Shown here: piece by piece, positions 15,085 to 28,428 of the stretch | Layout: each line of letters opens with the position of its first letter | How positions within the stretch are numbered: the stretch's first letter is position 1 | Made by a program: the position numbers and the translations under genes | The notes under the pieces: generated by a model | The model's database searches: none | What the model was told of the DNA's origin: nothing | What the model saw: the letters and a program-made list of their open reading frames with translations, nothing else | Assembly (NCBI GenBank): GCA_003956705.1 | Contig: QZCP01000059.1 | Coordinates: forward strand, 16,686-80,685 | Length of the DNA: 64,000 nt | Source: Brevipalpus yothersi | Lineage: Eukaryota > Arthropoda > Arachnida > Trombidiformes > Tenuipalpidae | Direction: 5' to 3'

Positions 15085-15910
15085 ACCACTGATCTCTTCT
15101 TCCTCCTCATCCTTGTTCTCACCGAAGAGTGATAAACACCACTCTTTGGCTGTTCTCACCAACAACATCCACCTCTTCTCAAAGATAATCATCCACCACT
15201 GTGATCATCATCCTTCCTCTCTCTCACTTCGCCATTGATCCTTGATCGCTACAATAGCGTTACATCACACAAATGATCATATGGATGATAATTTGTCCAA
15301 AGTGGATAAATTTTTGAATAATTTAATTTATTTTTTTTTCTTTTTTTTCAAACCTTTTTTTTGTGAGAGAACATTTCTCCAAACCTTTTGTATATGAAAT
15401 TTTTGCACAGTTTATATATAATATATAAATACCAAAAGCCCAATTCCCTATCTCCCAATTAAGAGTAAGAGTAAAAAACTTACAATTGAAAAACAAAAAT
15501 ACACATCTTGATGTCTCCTTTTTTTTTCCTCCTTTGCTCATTGACAAGGAATGCCCAGATATGGAGAGTGTATGTGTGAACTTGACAATTATTTCACATT
15601 CTCCAGATATAAATTCCTCACAACACCAAGATGGAGGACACACAATGAACATTAGTGGCATTAATTGTATTTTCGCGCTTCAACAAGAAAAAACTTTCGA
15701 TCCTTTATACCCAGTGCAAACATACGCATTCAAAGTCCCGGGATGTGTCTAGTATCCTCTCTCTCTTGTCATGTTAAGGCTTACTTGCAAGATTCTACTC
15801 CGATCAAGATCCGATCTGTGAACATTTGAACTCTCTTCTTTCTTATTTTTCAAAATCACAAGATAATCCTTGGCCAATGAAAGTCGTTGATCCCCGACAT
15901 CAGACCGCCA

Positions 15911-15915
<5 letters not shown>

Positions 15916-15978
<63 letters not shown>
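15916..15978. repeat. (AG)n microsatellite
   Basis: Uninterrupted AG run of 63 bp. Confidence 0.95.
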
Positions 15979-15982
<4 letters not shown>

Positions 15983-16800
15983 AAGGGAAGAAAAAATGAT
16001 GAGGCCAACTTTGCTTTTATCGCCTCCCGGACTTTGAGGAAGGCTACTTTTTCCTTTTTTCGTGATACACATCCATTCGAGATACTTTTGATAGTTTTTT
16101 CTTCTGTATCTATCTCTCACAATTGCTGGACACTTTGCTGAATGTAATGTGCGTACTTGATCATTATTTTCTGCTCAGGAGAGACAGAGATAGGGAGAGA
16201 GAGAGTAAGAGAAGGTGGATTGATTTCGTTTGATAGTCTGGGTGCTGGTCATTGGTAAGATCTGCTGCTACCTTTCTTGCATAATGATGGCGCGAATAAG
16301 AAGCTGTAATCACATACTATTTTCAATTGATGGTAGCGAATACATGGCTACCTGTGGCCATGGTTGCTGATGCTTTACACACACACCACACACATATTCT
16401 CTGTGTTGCGGTCACACAATGGACTGAAAGCGAAATTGGCTTCTAATGAGATTGTAATTTGGTTATATGAGCGGAAAAAAGAAAGGAAGAGAGAGAGAGC
16501 ATTCATATTCAAAAAACTGAATGAATGAATGAATGAAACTTTCTTCTTCTTGCCATCTTTTCTTCGTTTTCTCTCTCTCTCTTATGCATTTTCTTAGTAT
16601 TTCCACTTGAAAATTTTTCCTCTACTCTCAAATTTTGGGTGCTCATCATCATATTCATTCTTTCTCTCTCTCATTTCCTTTGATTTCTATTCATGTGTTC
16701 GCCCATCTTCTTCTCTCTTCTTCTCTCCTCTCTCCATGGTCCAAGAGGATCTTTTTCTTGGTCTCCTTTTTTTTACTTCTCACAGAGTCATCGGCTTGTT

Positions 16801-16842
16801 ACACACACACACACACACACACACTCTCTCTCTCTCTCTCTC
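16801..16842. repeat. Compound (AC)n(TC)n microsatellite
   Basis: An AC run of about 24 bp passes directly into a CT run of about 20 bp. Confidence 0.95.
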
Positions 16843-16976
16843 TTTTCCTAGAGATGTTATCATTTCTCATCCTGTGTACAGATATATGCTCTTCTCTCTT
16901 CCAATTTCAACCAGATTCACACTCGATAGTTCGCCAAAGTAGAGGAAGAAGAGGAAGAATATACTTCTTAAGGAGA

Positions 16977-17019
<43 letters not shown>

Positions 17020-19867
17020 TCAAGTTGATGGAAAGAGAAAAGTTTTCCAAGACAGTTTTGACAAGTTTTCTCACTTATGAATTGTTTGAATTTTCATCTT
17101 CTTCTAGATTCTCTCTCTCAGTAAGCCGAAAAATTTTTACTCTCTCTTCCTTGGACTTACTTTTTTTACTGAACAGCAACTAATTTCGGCCCACAGCCTC
17201 TCCTCCTCCAAGGCCAAAGATCATTGCGGAGGCAAAAAGTATTGTCTCTCAACACTATTCCGCTTCCATCTCTCTTTCTCTCTCTCTCACTCTATGGTTA
17301 GTTGATTTTTTGGCTTGTTGATTCTTTAATCATCAACCATTTTTCCATCCATCCACTAGTCTCCTACTGCTTCTGAAGAGTTTGTATGTGTGTGTCTTTA
17401 TTTTTCTTTCATCATCATCATAATCATCATCAAGTACCCTGAAGCATTATAGTTATGGTTACTATACAGTTTTTGTGTGTATGTAAGTAAAACTTTCGCC
17501 CAGACCGATCTTGGCCAACATTCATCAGATTTCAGATCAAATTCCAATTTATCTTACACCTTATGTATCACGACTGTGGCACCAAGAGAGAAAGAGAGAA
17601 AAGAAATAGAATACAGTTAAGATGAAAAATATCCAGAAATGAAAGATCAACATGAAATATGTGAAAATATTCCAAGTTTGAAATCTTTTTCCAGGTGCAG
17701 ACACACTCATGAAGCTGTATGTCTCCTGAACTACTATCGCAAGTTGATAAACTTTCGAAATCAACTTTCAAACTTATCAGCAAGCTTGAACACCAAGTTA
17801 AACTTGATGATAAATTATCGATCAACTTGCTTGAAATTATCTTGTATTTTTCGACATGATGATAATCAGATGAAGTCGAAACTTGGTTGGCTGGCTAGTT
17901 GAATGAACAAAGCAAAGCATGAATAAAATCGAAATATATCAACACCACGGAAGACAAACTGGAGCCGAGAGAGAGAGAGAAACAGAAAGAAAAAAAATAA
18001 TGTTGGCCATAATAAAGAATCAAATCGTGATCAAAGGTGATCTGACAAAATGATTTGCTTTCTTCTGCCGCTATCGAAGAGTGTATCAGTTTGAGATGTC
18101 TAACCTGATCGCATCTTAAATATTATCTTCATCATGAAAACAAGGAATTCTTTCCTTCATCTATCTACCTCGTTCTGATTCTGATAATAAAGAAACAATA
18201 TACTGCTATATATATTGTAGCTCATGATCCACATTGTTTTCTCTCTCTCTCTTCAACTTCATCAACACACAATCAGTGGCCATAATCTGAGACATTTTGA
18301 CTCTTATTTTTTTATATGATTTCGTTTTTTTTGTTACTTCTTCTTATTCTTCTTACACATTATTGTTACTCAACCATGGCCAGCCACACACACACTTGAG
18401 CGACATGTACACAACAATCACCACTATCAGACCCACCACCAAGTTCTTGCTAAGATGTATATTATCATTATTTGGACATGAATCGAGTTGAGCACACAAG
18501 TTCAGTTCCATGCCCAAATGCTCATGGAAGATGAGTCAAATGATTTTGACATCACTCACATGAGATGGTGCAGATGTCTGATGAGCAAATATTAAATCAA
18601 TTTTCTCACCGATATTTCATTACATCAACTTCGTTAAAAGGTTTATACATTCAATTAACACTATCATCCATGTTCTCTGCGAGACTTGACGAAGCCCAAA
18701 GTTTGAAGAATAGGATAAAATAGAACTCTTGTGATCATTATCATGTCCAAAAAATCAAATGAAAGTCATGAGATCAAATAGCATTCTTCACATCCCCATG
18801 AACATTCATACACATAGATGCCGAGTGCAATTGGTTAGTATCCTGTCTCGGAAATGATGCAAAATGATGCAGCATTCAAATTGTTAATTACTTTTCAAGA
18901 ACAAGTCATTCACATTATCATGCGATATTATAACAGTATCCGAGTTGTCCATACACCATGCATACAATTTGAGAGTATTCATAAGTGTGAAAATATATTC
19001 GACATATTCTCTGTTGATGACCGAATTTTAACAATGGTCAGTTGAAATGAGAGTCAATTCGCTACGATAATTATGACACTTTGGTTCGAGTTCTAACGGT
19101 GAACATGCAAGCACGAAGTTCGTACTTGAACTCGGCTGAAGATTCTGTCCACAAACAGTGCTAATGGTCAGCTCGGACTTGTGCTGGTGGAAGATGCAAG
19201 AAGATCGAATTTTTGTCTTAAATGTGTGAAAAAGTGACAGAGAAGAAGGAGATGGAGAATGTCCACAGATTTATGGGCCGACAACGAATTTTGAGTGTTT
19301 CATGGCATCCTTTGCGGAAAGAATGGTCAATATAAAGGACGGTCAACAGTCAAGTGTTCAGATCAATCAGAGAGATAATGTAATTTTGGCCACCATAAAT
19401 AGTGTGTGATGCAAGCAATAATTAGTCAAATTTATGAAGTGCTGCATGGCTCACTCCTGATGGGACATCCAATTGAGAGAAGTAGAGGTAAAGGTAGAGG
19501 TGAAGGTAAATGTGGCTGGGAGAATTGCATGGAAAGGGCCCAAAAAAGTCAGGCCTTAGTGATGCAAGTGATGGATGGATAAAAGAAGTGAATCACGTCG
19601 AAATAGTAGTGGGAAAGATGTTTGATGAGAAAAAAGATTGTAATTGGAATTTACTTTGGAGCAAGAAAAAAAGGTATGAGCAGAAGAAGAAAGGTTTTGA
19701 TGTGAGATGAATGAAGATGAAGAGAAAAGTGAAGATGAGAAATGATAAGAGGAAGAAGAGGAGAGAAAGAGAGAGAGACTGACGACACAATTTTGCCAAA
19801 AAATTTTGCGTTCAACCAAGTTGCCTTTAATCGCATTGGATAAGATCGTTAATAGCGATTAGCGTAG

Positions 19868-19870
<3 letters not shown>

Positions 19871-19917
<47 letters not shown>
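19871..19917. repeat. (AG)n microsatellite
   Basis: Uninterrupted AG run of 47 bp. Confidence 0.95.
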
Positions 19918-19919
<2 letters not shown>

Positions 19920-22061
19920 TGAGATGGCTTAATTTGGCTACTCACTTTGCTCTAAAACAATGCTTCTCATGCATACACACATAAAAATGTATATAAAACA
20001 GCTCCGGAATGGCCCAGGGGCAGGCGAAAAAGAAGCAACAGAAACAAGTGAGAGGCCAAAAGAGAATGGCCACATGTCGGAGGATGCTGGAGGTAAGAGA
20101 GAGAGAGAGAGAGAGAGACTCTCTCACTTTATTCAGAGCAGTTTTCGGAAAATCAGATAATTTATTCCACTTCTTTCTCTTGACCGGGCGATTTTTTCCC
20201 GCTCGGACCGTGTGAGCATAGTCGGAGGTTAACATGATTAAAAGGGTATAATTTTGTGGACCTTTTTTAGAGCTACCTTTCTATCATTTTGTCAACTTGT
20301 ACAATTCAAATTTTTAAGCCCCAAGATTGCTTTGTGAGTCTTCTGTAAATGTGTGTGTGTTCTGTTTTTACCACTGTTCAGGACAATCTCCACTCTGTCC
20401 CTGCCGGGCAAAGGTGACTTTTTCGGGAACACATAGCTAATGGGAAGCCTCACTTGTACGGATATGTTAACATCATTCGATGAGTAGATGAGATGGGTAG
20501 AGATGAGCCGGTGTAAAATGAATACTGTTCAAGTGATTCGACAAGTAGGTGACATTTCCCAGGCTATATCCCAAAATCAGTGGATTCATGATCATAGTTA
20601 GCCCTCACGACTATTTTCGGCACATCAGATTTTTTTCGACGTTTGTATGTCGCTCAATCTACGACGTCCGATCAGTCCCTCTTCTCTTTTCCTCTGAGTG
20701 ATAATTATTAACCGGAAACAGTATTAATATTTTAAGGTGGCCACTGAGGAAGAAGAATGAAGTAAGAGATGAGAGAGAGAAGATTCCTTGCTTCAGGCTG
20801 CATACTTGTATGGGGCCTGACGATGGGCCATGTTTGAGGTGGTGAATATTGTGGGAGGGAAGAGAAGACGGTAAAAAGAAGCAAGAAGTAAAAAGAAGGA
20901 GAATCAGAATTAAGAAGCAGTAAGAACAAGAAGAACAAGAAGAGAAGATGAGAAGAAGAAGAAGAAGAAGGAATGACAGGAAGTCCTAACACAGCATGCT
21001 TTCGAAATTCTCTAGTGTATCAGTCCACCAAGTTCATGGTTCGCTGAGATTCCTCTCGTAACAGTAGGAGAAAGAATATCGTTCATCAATCTTGAGAAAG
21101 TCGCATCATCAGGCGACCAGAGTGGCCCAAGATGATGAAGAAAAGGAAGAAGAAGAAGAAGAAGAAGGAAAAAGTTTTTCTTCATACCAACATATCTGTA
21201 GTCCAGTGTCAGGCCGTAAGTTCTCTTTCTCTTTCTCTTACTTCCTCTCTCTTTCTCTCTCTCCTCAGTCCACAAAATGTGATATTATTTTCTTTCCATG
21301 CTACTTCGGTTGATCGCTCGGCAATTTGAATATGTTACGTTCACTTATTTTCTTTCTCTCTCTCTCGCTTTTTACTCATTTATTCAAACAATCACTTGGC
21401 CTGACTGGCTTGTTTTCCACTATTACAGCTCTTGGTGAGATATGAATGTTTGAATGGAAGTGGTCTAAGGTTTTCTCTTGACGACGTTGGTGAAACAAAT
21501 CACTCGATCCACTTGAACGTTTACTGATGGAGGAGAGAGAGAAAGAGAAAGAGAAAGAGCAACTGGTTCCATCGATATTTTCTCTCTTCAGAATAGAACT
21601 TTACGTTTTGGGTGAACAATAATCGGTCCCAAAAAGAGAGAGAAAGAGAGAGAAAAGTTTTTGGCCCATACTTGAATGTGGGCGATCATCGAAAAGTGAT
21701 TTGGCAAAATTTTGTGTTTGAACAAATATTGGCCATCAATTAGTAACGTTCCAATGAATGAAGTGAATTTTTTTCTTCTTCTCTCACACTCTTACGCCAA
21801 TCTGTGGAACTTTTTACCTTCTCTCTCGCTCCTTTATCGGCAAAAGACAAACAACATCTCACCTTCCAAGATATTGGCTACCTTACACACACTGGCCATT
21901 CACAATATATTTCATCTTTCTCCTCCTCCTCCTCCTCCCTCTCCACCTTCACCTCCTCCAACTCATGTCCATGGTAATTCAGTACCAATAAGTGGCCCAA
22001 AATTATGCATTCATATGTGTGTATATATGAGAAAGTTCAAAATAATTTCTCTAGACATATG

Positions 22062-22064
<3 letters not shown>

Positions 22065-22120
<56 letters not shown>
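22065..22120. repeat. (AG)n microsatellite
   Basis: Uninterrupted AG run of about 56 bp. Confidence 0.95.
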
Positions 22121-22124
<4 letters not shown>

Positions 22125-23680
22125 CTCAACATTCAACTGAGAAAAGGTCAGAGGTTAAAGCAGTGGTAGTTGAGAAAAAGATTCATAATCTTTTTGGCTG
22201 CCAGATTAAGCATTGGCCCTCATTTTTCTCTCTTCTGATGGGCTATACATGTTTTTTGGACAAAATATTGAGCAACGATGATGCCAGTCCGAAACACATA
22301 GGACACAAGGAAGAATGTGTGTATATATGCTTAAGCCGTTTTGACGAGAAGTCAAAAAATATGAGTTTCCGCGAATTATCAATGTCCACAGACAGAAGCA
22401 TGAGACAAGAATTCATACCTATTGTCATATATCATGAAAGTGATGAAGGCATGAAAAAAAATGTAGCCTCAGAGATGTAATCCGATAATAAGGAACATTT
22501 ATCGATGCGTGAGATGGGCTAAAAGATGGCAAATTTTTAATCGCTATTTTTTATGCATGAAAGTGAATCAAATCGGTAAACGATGAGAAAATAGCATTTA
22601 TATTCAAAATATTTCTCACCTAACCATCCCAACTGTATTACTCTCTCACGTACATGTATACTTGAATCATCACTTTCACGGCACCAAAGAGTAACCAATT
22701 GATTTGTATGGATATTCTGGGTGATGAAAAATTTTGACTATTCCAATATACAGCTAGAATTCCTCTTCTCAGTTTGAATAATTATGGTGTAAATTATGAA
22801 CAAATTCGATCAAAGAGTTTTTCTCTCTCCATTTTGAGGAAGATAGTCATCGATTGCATCATGAACTTAGAATTCTCATTCCCATCAGTATTTTTGTGTA
22901 CCAATAGTTGTGAAAGAATTTGAGAGTTTTCTTCTCATCAACATTAGATGATTCTGATTAGCAATTTACTACCACGCCATCGAATCAGTCACATTCGGTG
23001 ATATCTCCTCAAATGTCACAGTTACTGGACTGATGGTGGAGTTAAGGAGGTTGAAAGCCCATACACACTACATACTAATATCACCGAAAAAAAATAAGCA
23101 TGCAGCGTGTGAAAATGTTCCTCTCTCTCCTTCATCGTTTTTCCAGTTCCACTTTCACTTGTGGCCAGAAAACTGGAATCACTGAAAACTGAAATCAATT
23201 GATGAGGCTAATTGAAGTCATCAAGTTAGTGTCTCTCTTCTCTCTCTTCTCTCTCTTTTCTATCTCTTCTCTCTTCTCTCATCCGCTCACATACACACAG
23301 ACTTGATAGTGGACCTCTTTTCCTTCTTCTTCTCAGGCAAGCGGAACACATGCAACATACATACAGCATCGTGGCCTGAGTACGGCTCTCGCTCTCAGGC
23401 CACTAAGGTTCGTCAGGTGGTAGATTACGGGCCCTGGAACCCAGGTCAGCTTGACCTGATGGCCAGGCTGCCGATCGATTCACAGGTATACACATGCACA
23501 CATACACACACACAGGCCAATGTTCGTGGGAATAAAGCCGCTGCTATCTATTGCCATGTATTTTCGTGTGTTCCGAAAGTGTGTGTATGTGTTTCGCTGC
23601 ACCGATGGCCTGAGACTTTCTTCTCTTTTCCTTGGGAATACGTTCGGGATCTCCGCTTCTCGAACATGGATCAAGATACC

Positions 23681-23682
<2 letters not shown>

Positions 23683-23750
<68 letters not shown>
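23683..23750. repeat. (CT)n microsatellite
   Basis: Uninterrupted CT run of 68 bp. Confidence 0.95.
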
Positions 23751-23753
<3 letters not shown>

Positions 23754-25352
23754 GGTGGACATTGATGGGTTGTATGCAGATTTTGTGGTGAAATGGAGTG
23801 GAAATTTTTTCACATCCTACGTTCATTCATGTGACTCTCAAGAGCATGGCCTTTGTTTTCCTCTTCTTCTTCTTCTACTTCTGGAGGCCAACAAAGAGGC
23901 TAATATTATTAACACTGTCCACTCTATCATCCACATAGAGTCAATCATAAGGAACAGTTAGTGTATGAGTGAATTGTGAGAAGGAAGAAAGTAATAGAAA
24001 AAGAGATAGAGAGACAGATGGATAGTCTATATACCTATATGGCCTCAAGAGACAGGTTGAACGGGAAGAGATTGAAATAGAACTGCCATAAAAGTAGACA
24101 CCGAACATGGCCATTAAGAATGCAATATAAGAACAGTAACGGAGAAGTTCACAAACTAAATGAAGAACTTTTACATCTTTGGTCAAACTTTTTCGCCTCT
24201 CTCTTCCCTCTCTGTGAAATACTTTCAGCACATCGTCTATATTTCTTGCTACAGGTTTTTCACTGGAAGGAGATTGATCAAGCAATTCTTCGAGGTTCAT
24301 CTTTGGCCTCAACACTCTCGAATGTCCAGTGTGCGTGTATTCAATTTTTGACCATTCCTGCTTTATCTATGTGCATGTCCATTAAGGGTATGTGTGTCCA
24401 CTTTGGGCTCTTTCTCTCTTGACTTTTTCTCTCTCTCACCAACTACTTTTCCTATGGTAATCGAAAGAGAGAGAGAAGACAAGCGGTAAAAGAAAGTCAA
24501 TGTGAATACATGGAGACCATAGAATGAGCCTAAGCTTCATTAGGGAGAGAAAGAGGACCATAGCTTTTTAGGGAAAAAGTAAGGCAATAAATGCACCATA
24601 CTACTCATGAAGAGGCAAAAATCTAATGTGAGACCATTAGGACACACTAAACACAATCGCAGAACCCAAGATATCGCCTGGAGGGTTCCTTACTCGTCCC
24701 TTGGAAGACAGCGAAAAAGGGTCCATAGGAAAAAGGCGAGAGAGAGAGAAAGCGGCTAGATTAAGTGACTAAAATATTGGAATAGCTTGAAGGATCATGT
24801 CAGATACAGCCCTATGGGCAATCGGTTTGGTAGACGCTTGGAAGAAGATGTAAATAATGATTCAAAATTATGATAAGAATATAAGCTCCAACTTGAGACA
24901 CTGGACCAGTACATTTCGATAGCCGATACATTCAGAGGTATGATTCTCAAGTGACTTTATGACTTTCATGCATGGCTTGATTGAGCTCATTATGGAAAGA
25001 TAGCCAAAAATCGGTAGGTACCTCTCGATAAAAGTTGATCAAAAGTTTGAACGATTCGGAGTGTTCTAACACACGAACACATGGTGATGAGTGAGCCAGT
25101 CGAACACATGAACCATTCATGTACCATTCAAAAAAGTTGGGAACAATCGATTGTGACATGGTTTACATGATTCTCTGTTCTCTTTCTTCCATTCTTTTCT
25201 CCTCGTTGAGTTGTGATCTACTGTCTGGGCCCAGAATAGTCTGAGAAAAAGAGGTGGCTATGGTGGTAGAGGTACTAGTGGCTAACGTGTGTGTGTATAC
25301 GTTTGGTAAAGGGTTGAATGGGTCCAGAGAGTCAACGGGATGGTGGCCTGAG

Positions 25353-25368
<16 letters not shown>

Positions 25369-25409
<41 letters not shown>
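25369..25409. repeat. (AG)n microsatellite
   Basis: Uninterrupted AG run of 41 bp. Confidence 0.95.
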
Positions 25410-25413
<4 letters not shown>

Positions 25414-26027
25414 GGAAAACTTTTTCCAGCATATTGTATTTGTGCGTTCGTGCTTCTTAATTACCTGCTCGTGAAGGAAGGAGTGAATGAAGGAAGACTG
25501 TGAGTAAGAGAAATAAGAAGAGAGAGAGAGAAGAAAGAGAGCATGAGAAAGGAGTTTCTCTCTTTCTCTCCCTCTTTCTACAGTGCCATATGCTCACAGT
25601 GAGAGAGTAAGAAAAAGAATATACATAGGCCAAGAAAACGAATAAGATCAGTTCCCGTGTTCGTGTGCTTCGAGCGCTTTACTCTCACTTGGCCTGTATT
25701 GAGCGAACGTGTCTATGTATGAGTGTGTTCGTATACCTCGATGCGAAAGGTGGACCCACAGTTTTCCGGTGACATGGGAACTGTCCATGCTTGGACATAT
25801 TGGACCTCGGCCTGAACTTACTGCCTAGGAAAAAGTCCGTGAGAAAAGGTTCCATGTCACTGAAAATCTTGCCTCACTTTCTTGGGTCGCTCACTTTTTT
25901 CTCTGTTTCAGCAAGAAATAAGAGAGCAAAAGTAAGCCCCAAAACAGCAAGATGTAGATGAAAGAGAGAGAGGAAAAAGAGAAAAAAGACCATAAGAGAG
26001 AGAGAGAGAGAGAGAGAATCGAGATTA

Positions 26028-26028
26028 G

Positions 26029-26069
<41 letters not shown>
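26028..26069. repeat. Compound (GAAA)n(GA)n microsatellite
   Basis: About six GAAA units run into a GA tract; a separate short GA run lies just upstream near 25996-26017. Confidence 0.95.
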
Positions 26070-27126
26070 AATGATTATTCCACTTGTTGTTGTCAGAATG
26101 AATATGGGAGCGGAGAGAGGCCAATTCGCAGGTTGAGAGCCAACTTCGGACCTTGTCGGAGGCCAACATATACATATATATATATATGCGGACCGATTCG
26201 CTTTACACTGGCTTCTCTATTCAGCTTTTTCTTCTTTGTTTATTCCTAAGATCTCGAGATGTACATCCGGCTGGCTTCGGCTTCCAGCATCCGGCTTAAT
26301 CGATGGTAACCTCGTTCTGCCTGTCCGCATCAATACGCTCATGCAATAAGTATTCATGATTATCACATACATACACAAGTGAATATGGTTGGAGAGAGAG
26401 AGAAAGCTAGTAATCGATGATCTTGGGTGTTTGTCTTCCTTCAAAGCCAAGTGACAGAATACATGATGAACGATGAATTTTTCGGCCCCATGTTTATGGA
26501 AGAGAGAAGCGAAAACGTAGACGATGAAGACCATGATCATCATAAGCTGAAGGAAGAAGACCAGTAGGAATATTGTTGGATGATGTTGATCGCTTCATGT
26601 CAGCCGTATGATGAGATCCGATTTTTAAGGATTCATTTGTAAACACAATCTCAAATATATAATGCAACATGTGAAGGGCATAAGCTCAAAGATCACAAAA
26701 TTTAGAGATACCAAAGGGAGGCAAAATTTCTTGTGAATGTGTTAATCTGTATCACTGCCAATGTCTATCCGTTGAAGGTAAAGGTCACAGCTCTACACAC
26801 ACACATAAACACATACTTGCAATTAGGGGTCTAAAAATTTCATCATTTTCCTATGACCTCTAAAGCCTGAGGCCATATGCCGAAAAAAAAGTCACCGGAA
26901 ATTTTACTCAATTCGAGGTGGCCTCTTCATCCATTTCTCTAGCCTCTCAATCGGAACCATCTTTTGTCTCACAATCAAGGCCGTCAACATCTTCGGACTG
27001 AGATGTAAAGATTGAGAAAAGAGAGAGAGAGAAAGAAATAAAAAGAGCAAAAATGGTTTCATCTTCAGTCTCATAAGAAGAGTGGATATCATCGTCAAAA
27101 GAAAGAAAAATTAGTCGTCTGAATCG

Positions 27127-27131
<5 letters not shown>

Positions 27132-27195
<64 letters not shown>
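27132..27195. repeat. (CT)n microsatellite
   Basis: Uninterrupted CT run of 64 bp, the last long GA/CT tract before the gene-dense section. Confidence 0.95.
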
Positions 27196-27197
<2 letters not shown>

Positions 27198-28428
27198 TCA
27201 CGTATTTTTCAGAAGACATGTATCATCTTCAAGAAAATATCAAGAATAAGGAAAGCAATCTGCTAGATGCGACCAGCCTCGACGCCCGTCGTGATCAGAG
27301 TTGATAAAAGTGGCCGAAAATTTTGATTCTACCTTTCATTCTCTTCTCTTTCTCCCCCCACTGTATCATTCTCTTTCACTCTCTGTTGAGGACAACTCAT
27401 CAATCATAATTCTCTTTCTTTTACCATCTTTTTTTTCTCCCGTCGATATCATGAATCACAAGTATCGTTTTCAAGTATGAATCATTCCAGACAAACGGAA
27501 GCGAGAGAAGTGAGGAGCATCAAATCCTCAGGAATCTCAAATATTCACAAGATTTTCTCTCCCACACACAATCATCAGCACCAACATGATCACTCCACAT
27601 TCCCACGAAAAAAAAAATCCTTTCACCACCAATTTACCGATATCACACTGATTCATATAATTAATAAAAAAAACTTTTCCCCATGAAAAACCGTTATACA
27701 ACACTACTGGCGCCATCCCGGAAGTGTGTATATCATCAAAGTTTGACAATTTTTTTTCAGGAAGCTTGAAGCAATCAAAAATATAAACATTACAAACCGG
27801 TGAAGTGAGAAGCTTTACACACACACAAGTACGGTCACGGAATGGTCAAATATTTGGAATTGTTTTATGCCATTCTTAATTTGATTGTGCTGTTTGGCAC
27901 TTAACATCCGGAGTGTGTATATATACACATCATCGTCACTGTTGTGCCTCTAGTTCTCTTTAGGTAATGGTTTTGTTGCTCATGTTAAAAAGTTTAATCA
28001 AGATTGTCCTGTCATCACTATTATAATAATGTATCATCTTCGTCAATCATCTTCATCGTCATCATCATTAATCGCTCGAATTTGATACTATTATTACACT
28101 ACAAGTTTTGTCTAAGTTTGAGTGGCAGACACACAATTTTCGTCATCACATTGACAGGAGAGAAGAGAAAATATATATTTATGTATATTTATTTTAATTG
28201 ATTTTGTTTTAGAATCATACAAAAAATAGAGAGAGAGAGAAAGTTGTGATGATAGACATTCGATACAATTGATCAAATTTCTAGTTTTTTTTCTCTCTTT
28301 CACACACAATTTCTTCATTAATCGGTTCTTGTTAGCACTTTTTTTTCTATTCAATTTGAACAAAAATTTATCTTCGTTCAAGTTCATATCGTTAATTTGA
28401 GTGTGATTGTATTCGTGTGTGATTCAAG

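Larger units (their letters stand above)
15085..28428. other. Non-coding, microsatellite-rich region between Delta and the CHAC1-like gene
   Basis: No supported gene. The first few hundred bases are probably the Delta 3' UTR. The rest holds GA/CT tracts (long ones listed separately; shorter ones at 16984-17014 and 20096-20120), short CA runs, and many GGCC-containing words, several reading GGCCTGA. Open frames up to 182 codons here are low-complexity Ser/Leu/His translations of these tracts. A possible regulatory role for Delta or the next gene is inference. Confidence 0.6.

Noticed and set aside
16635..17183. 182-codon open frame
   Set aside because: Low-complexity Ser/Leu/His from CA, CT and GA runs; no domain, signal peptide or splice context.
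18810..18860. tRNA-like GGTTAGTATCC segment
   Set aside because: It resembles part of a tRNA A-box region, but no B box or pairing stems follow at the right distance.
23525..27607. Two Su(H)-type sites (CGTGGGAA at 23525-23532 plus, 27607-27600 minus)
   Set aside because: Tempting near Delta, but one to two such matches are expected by chance in a region this size, and they are far apart.
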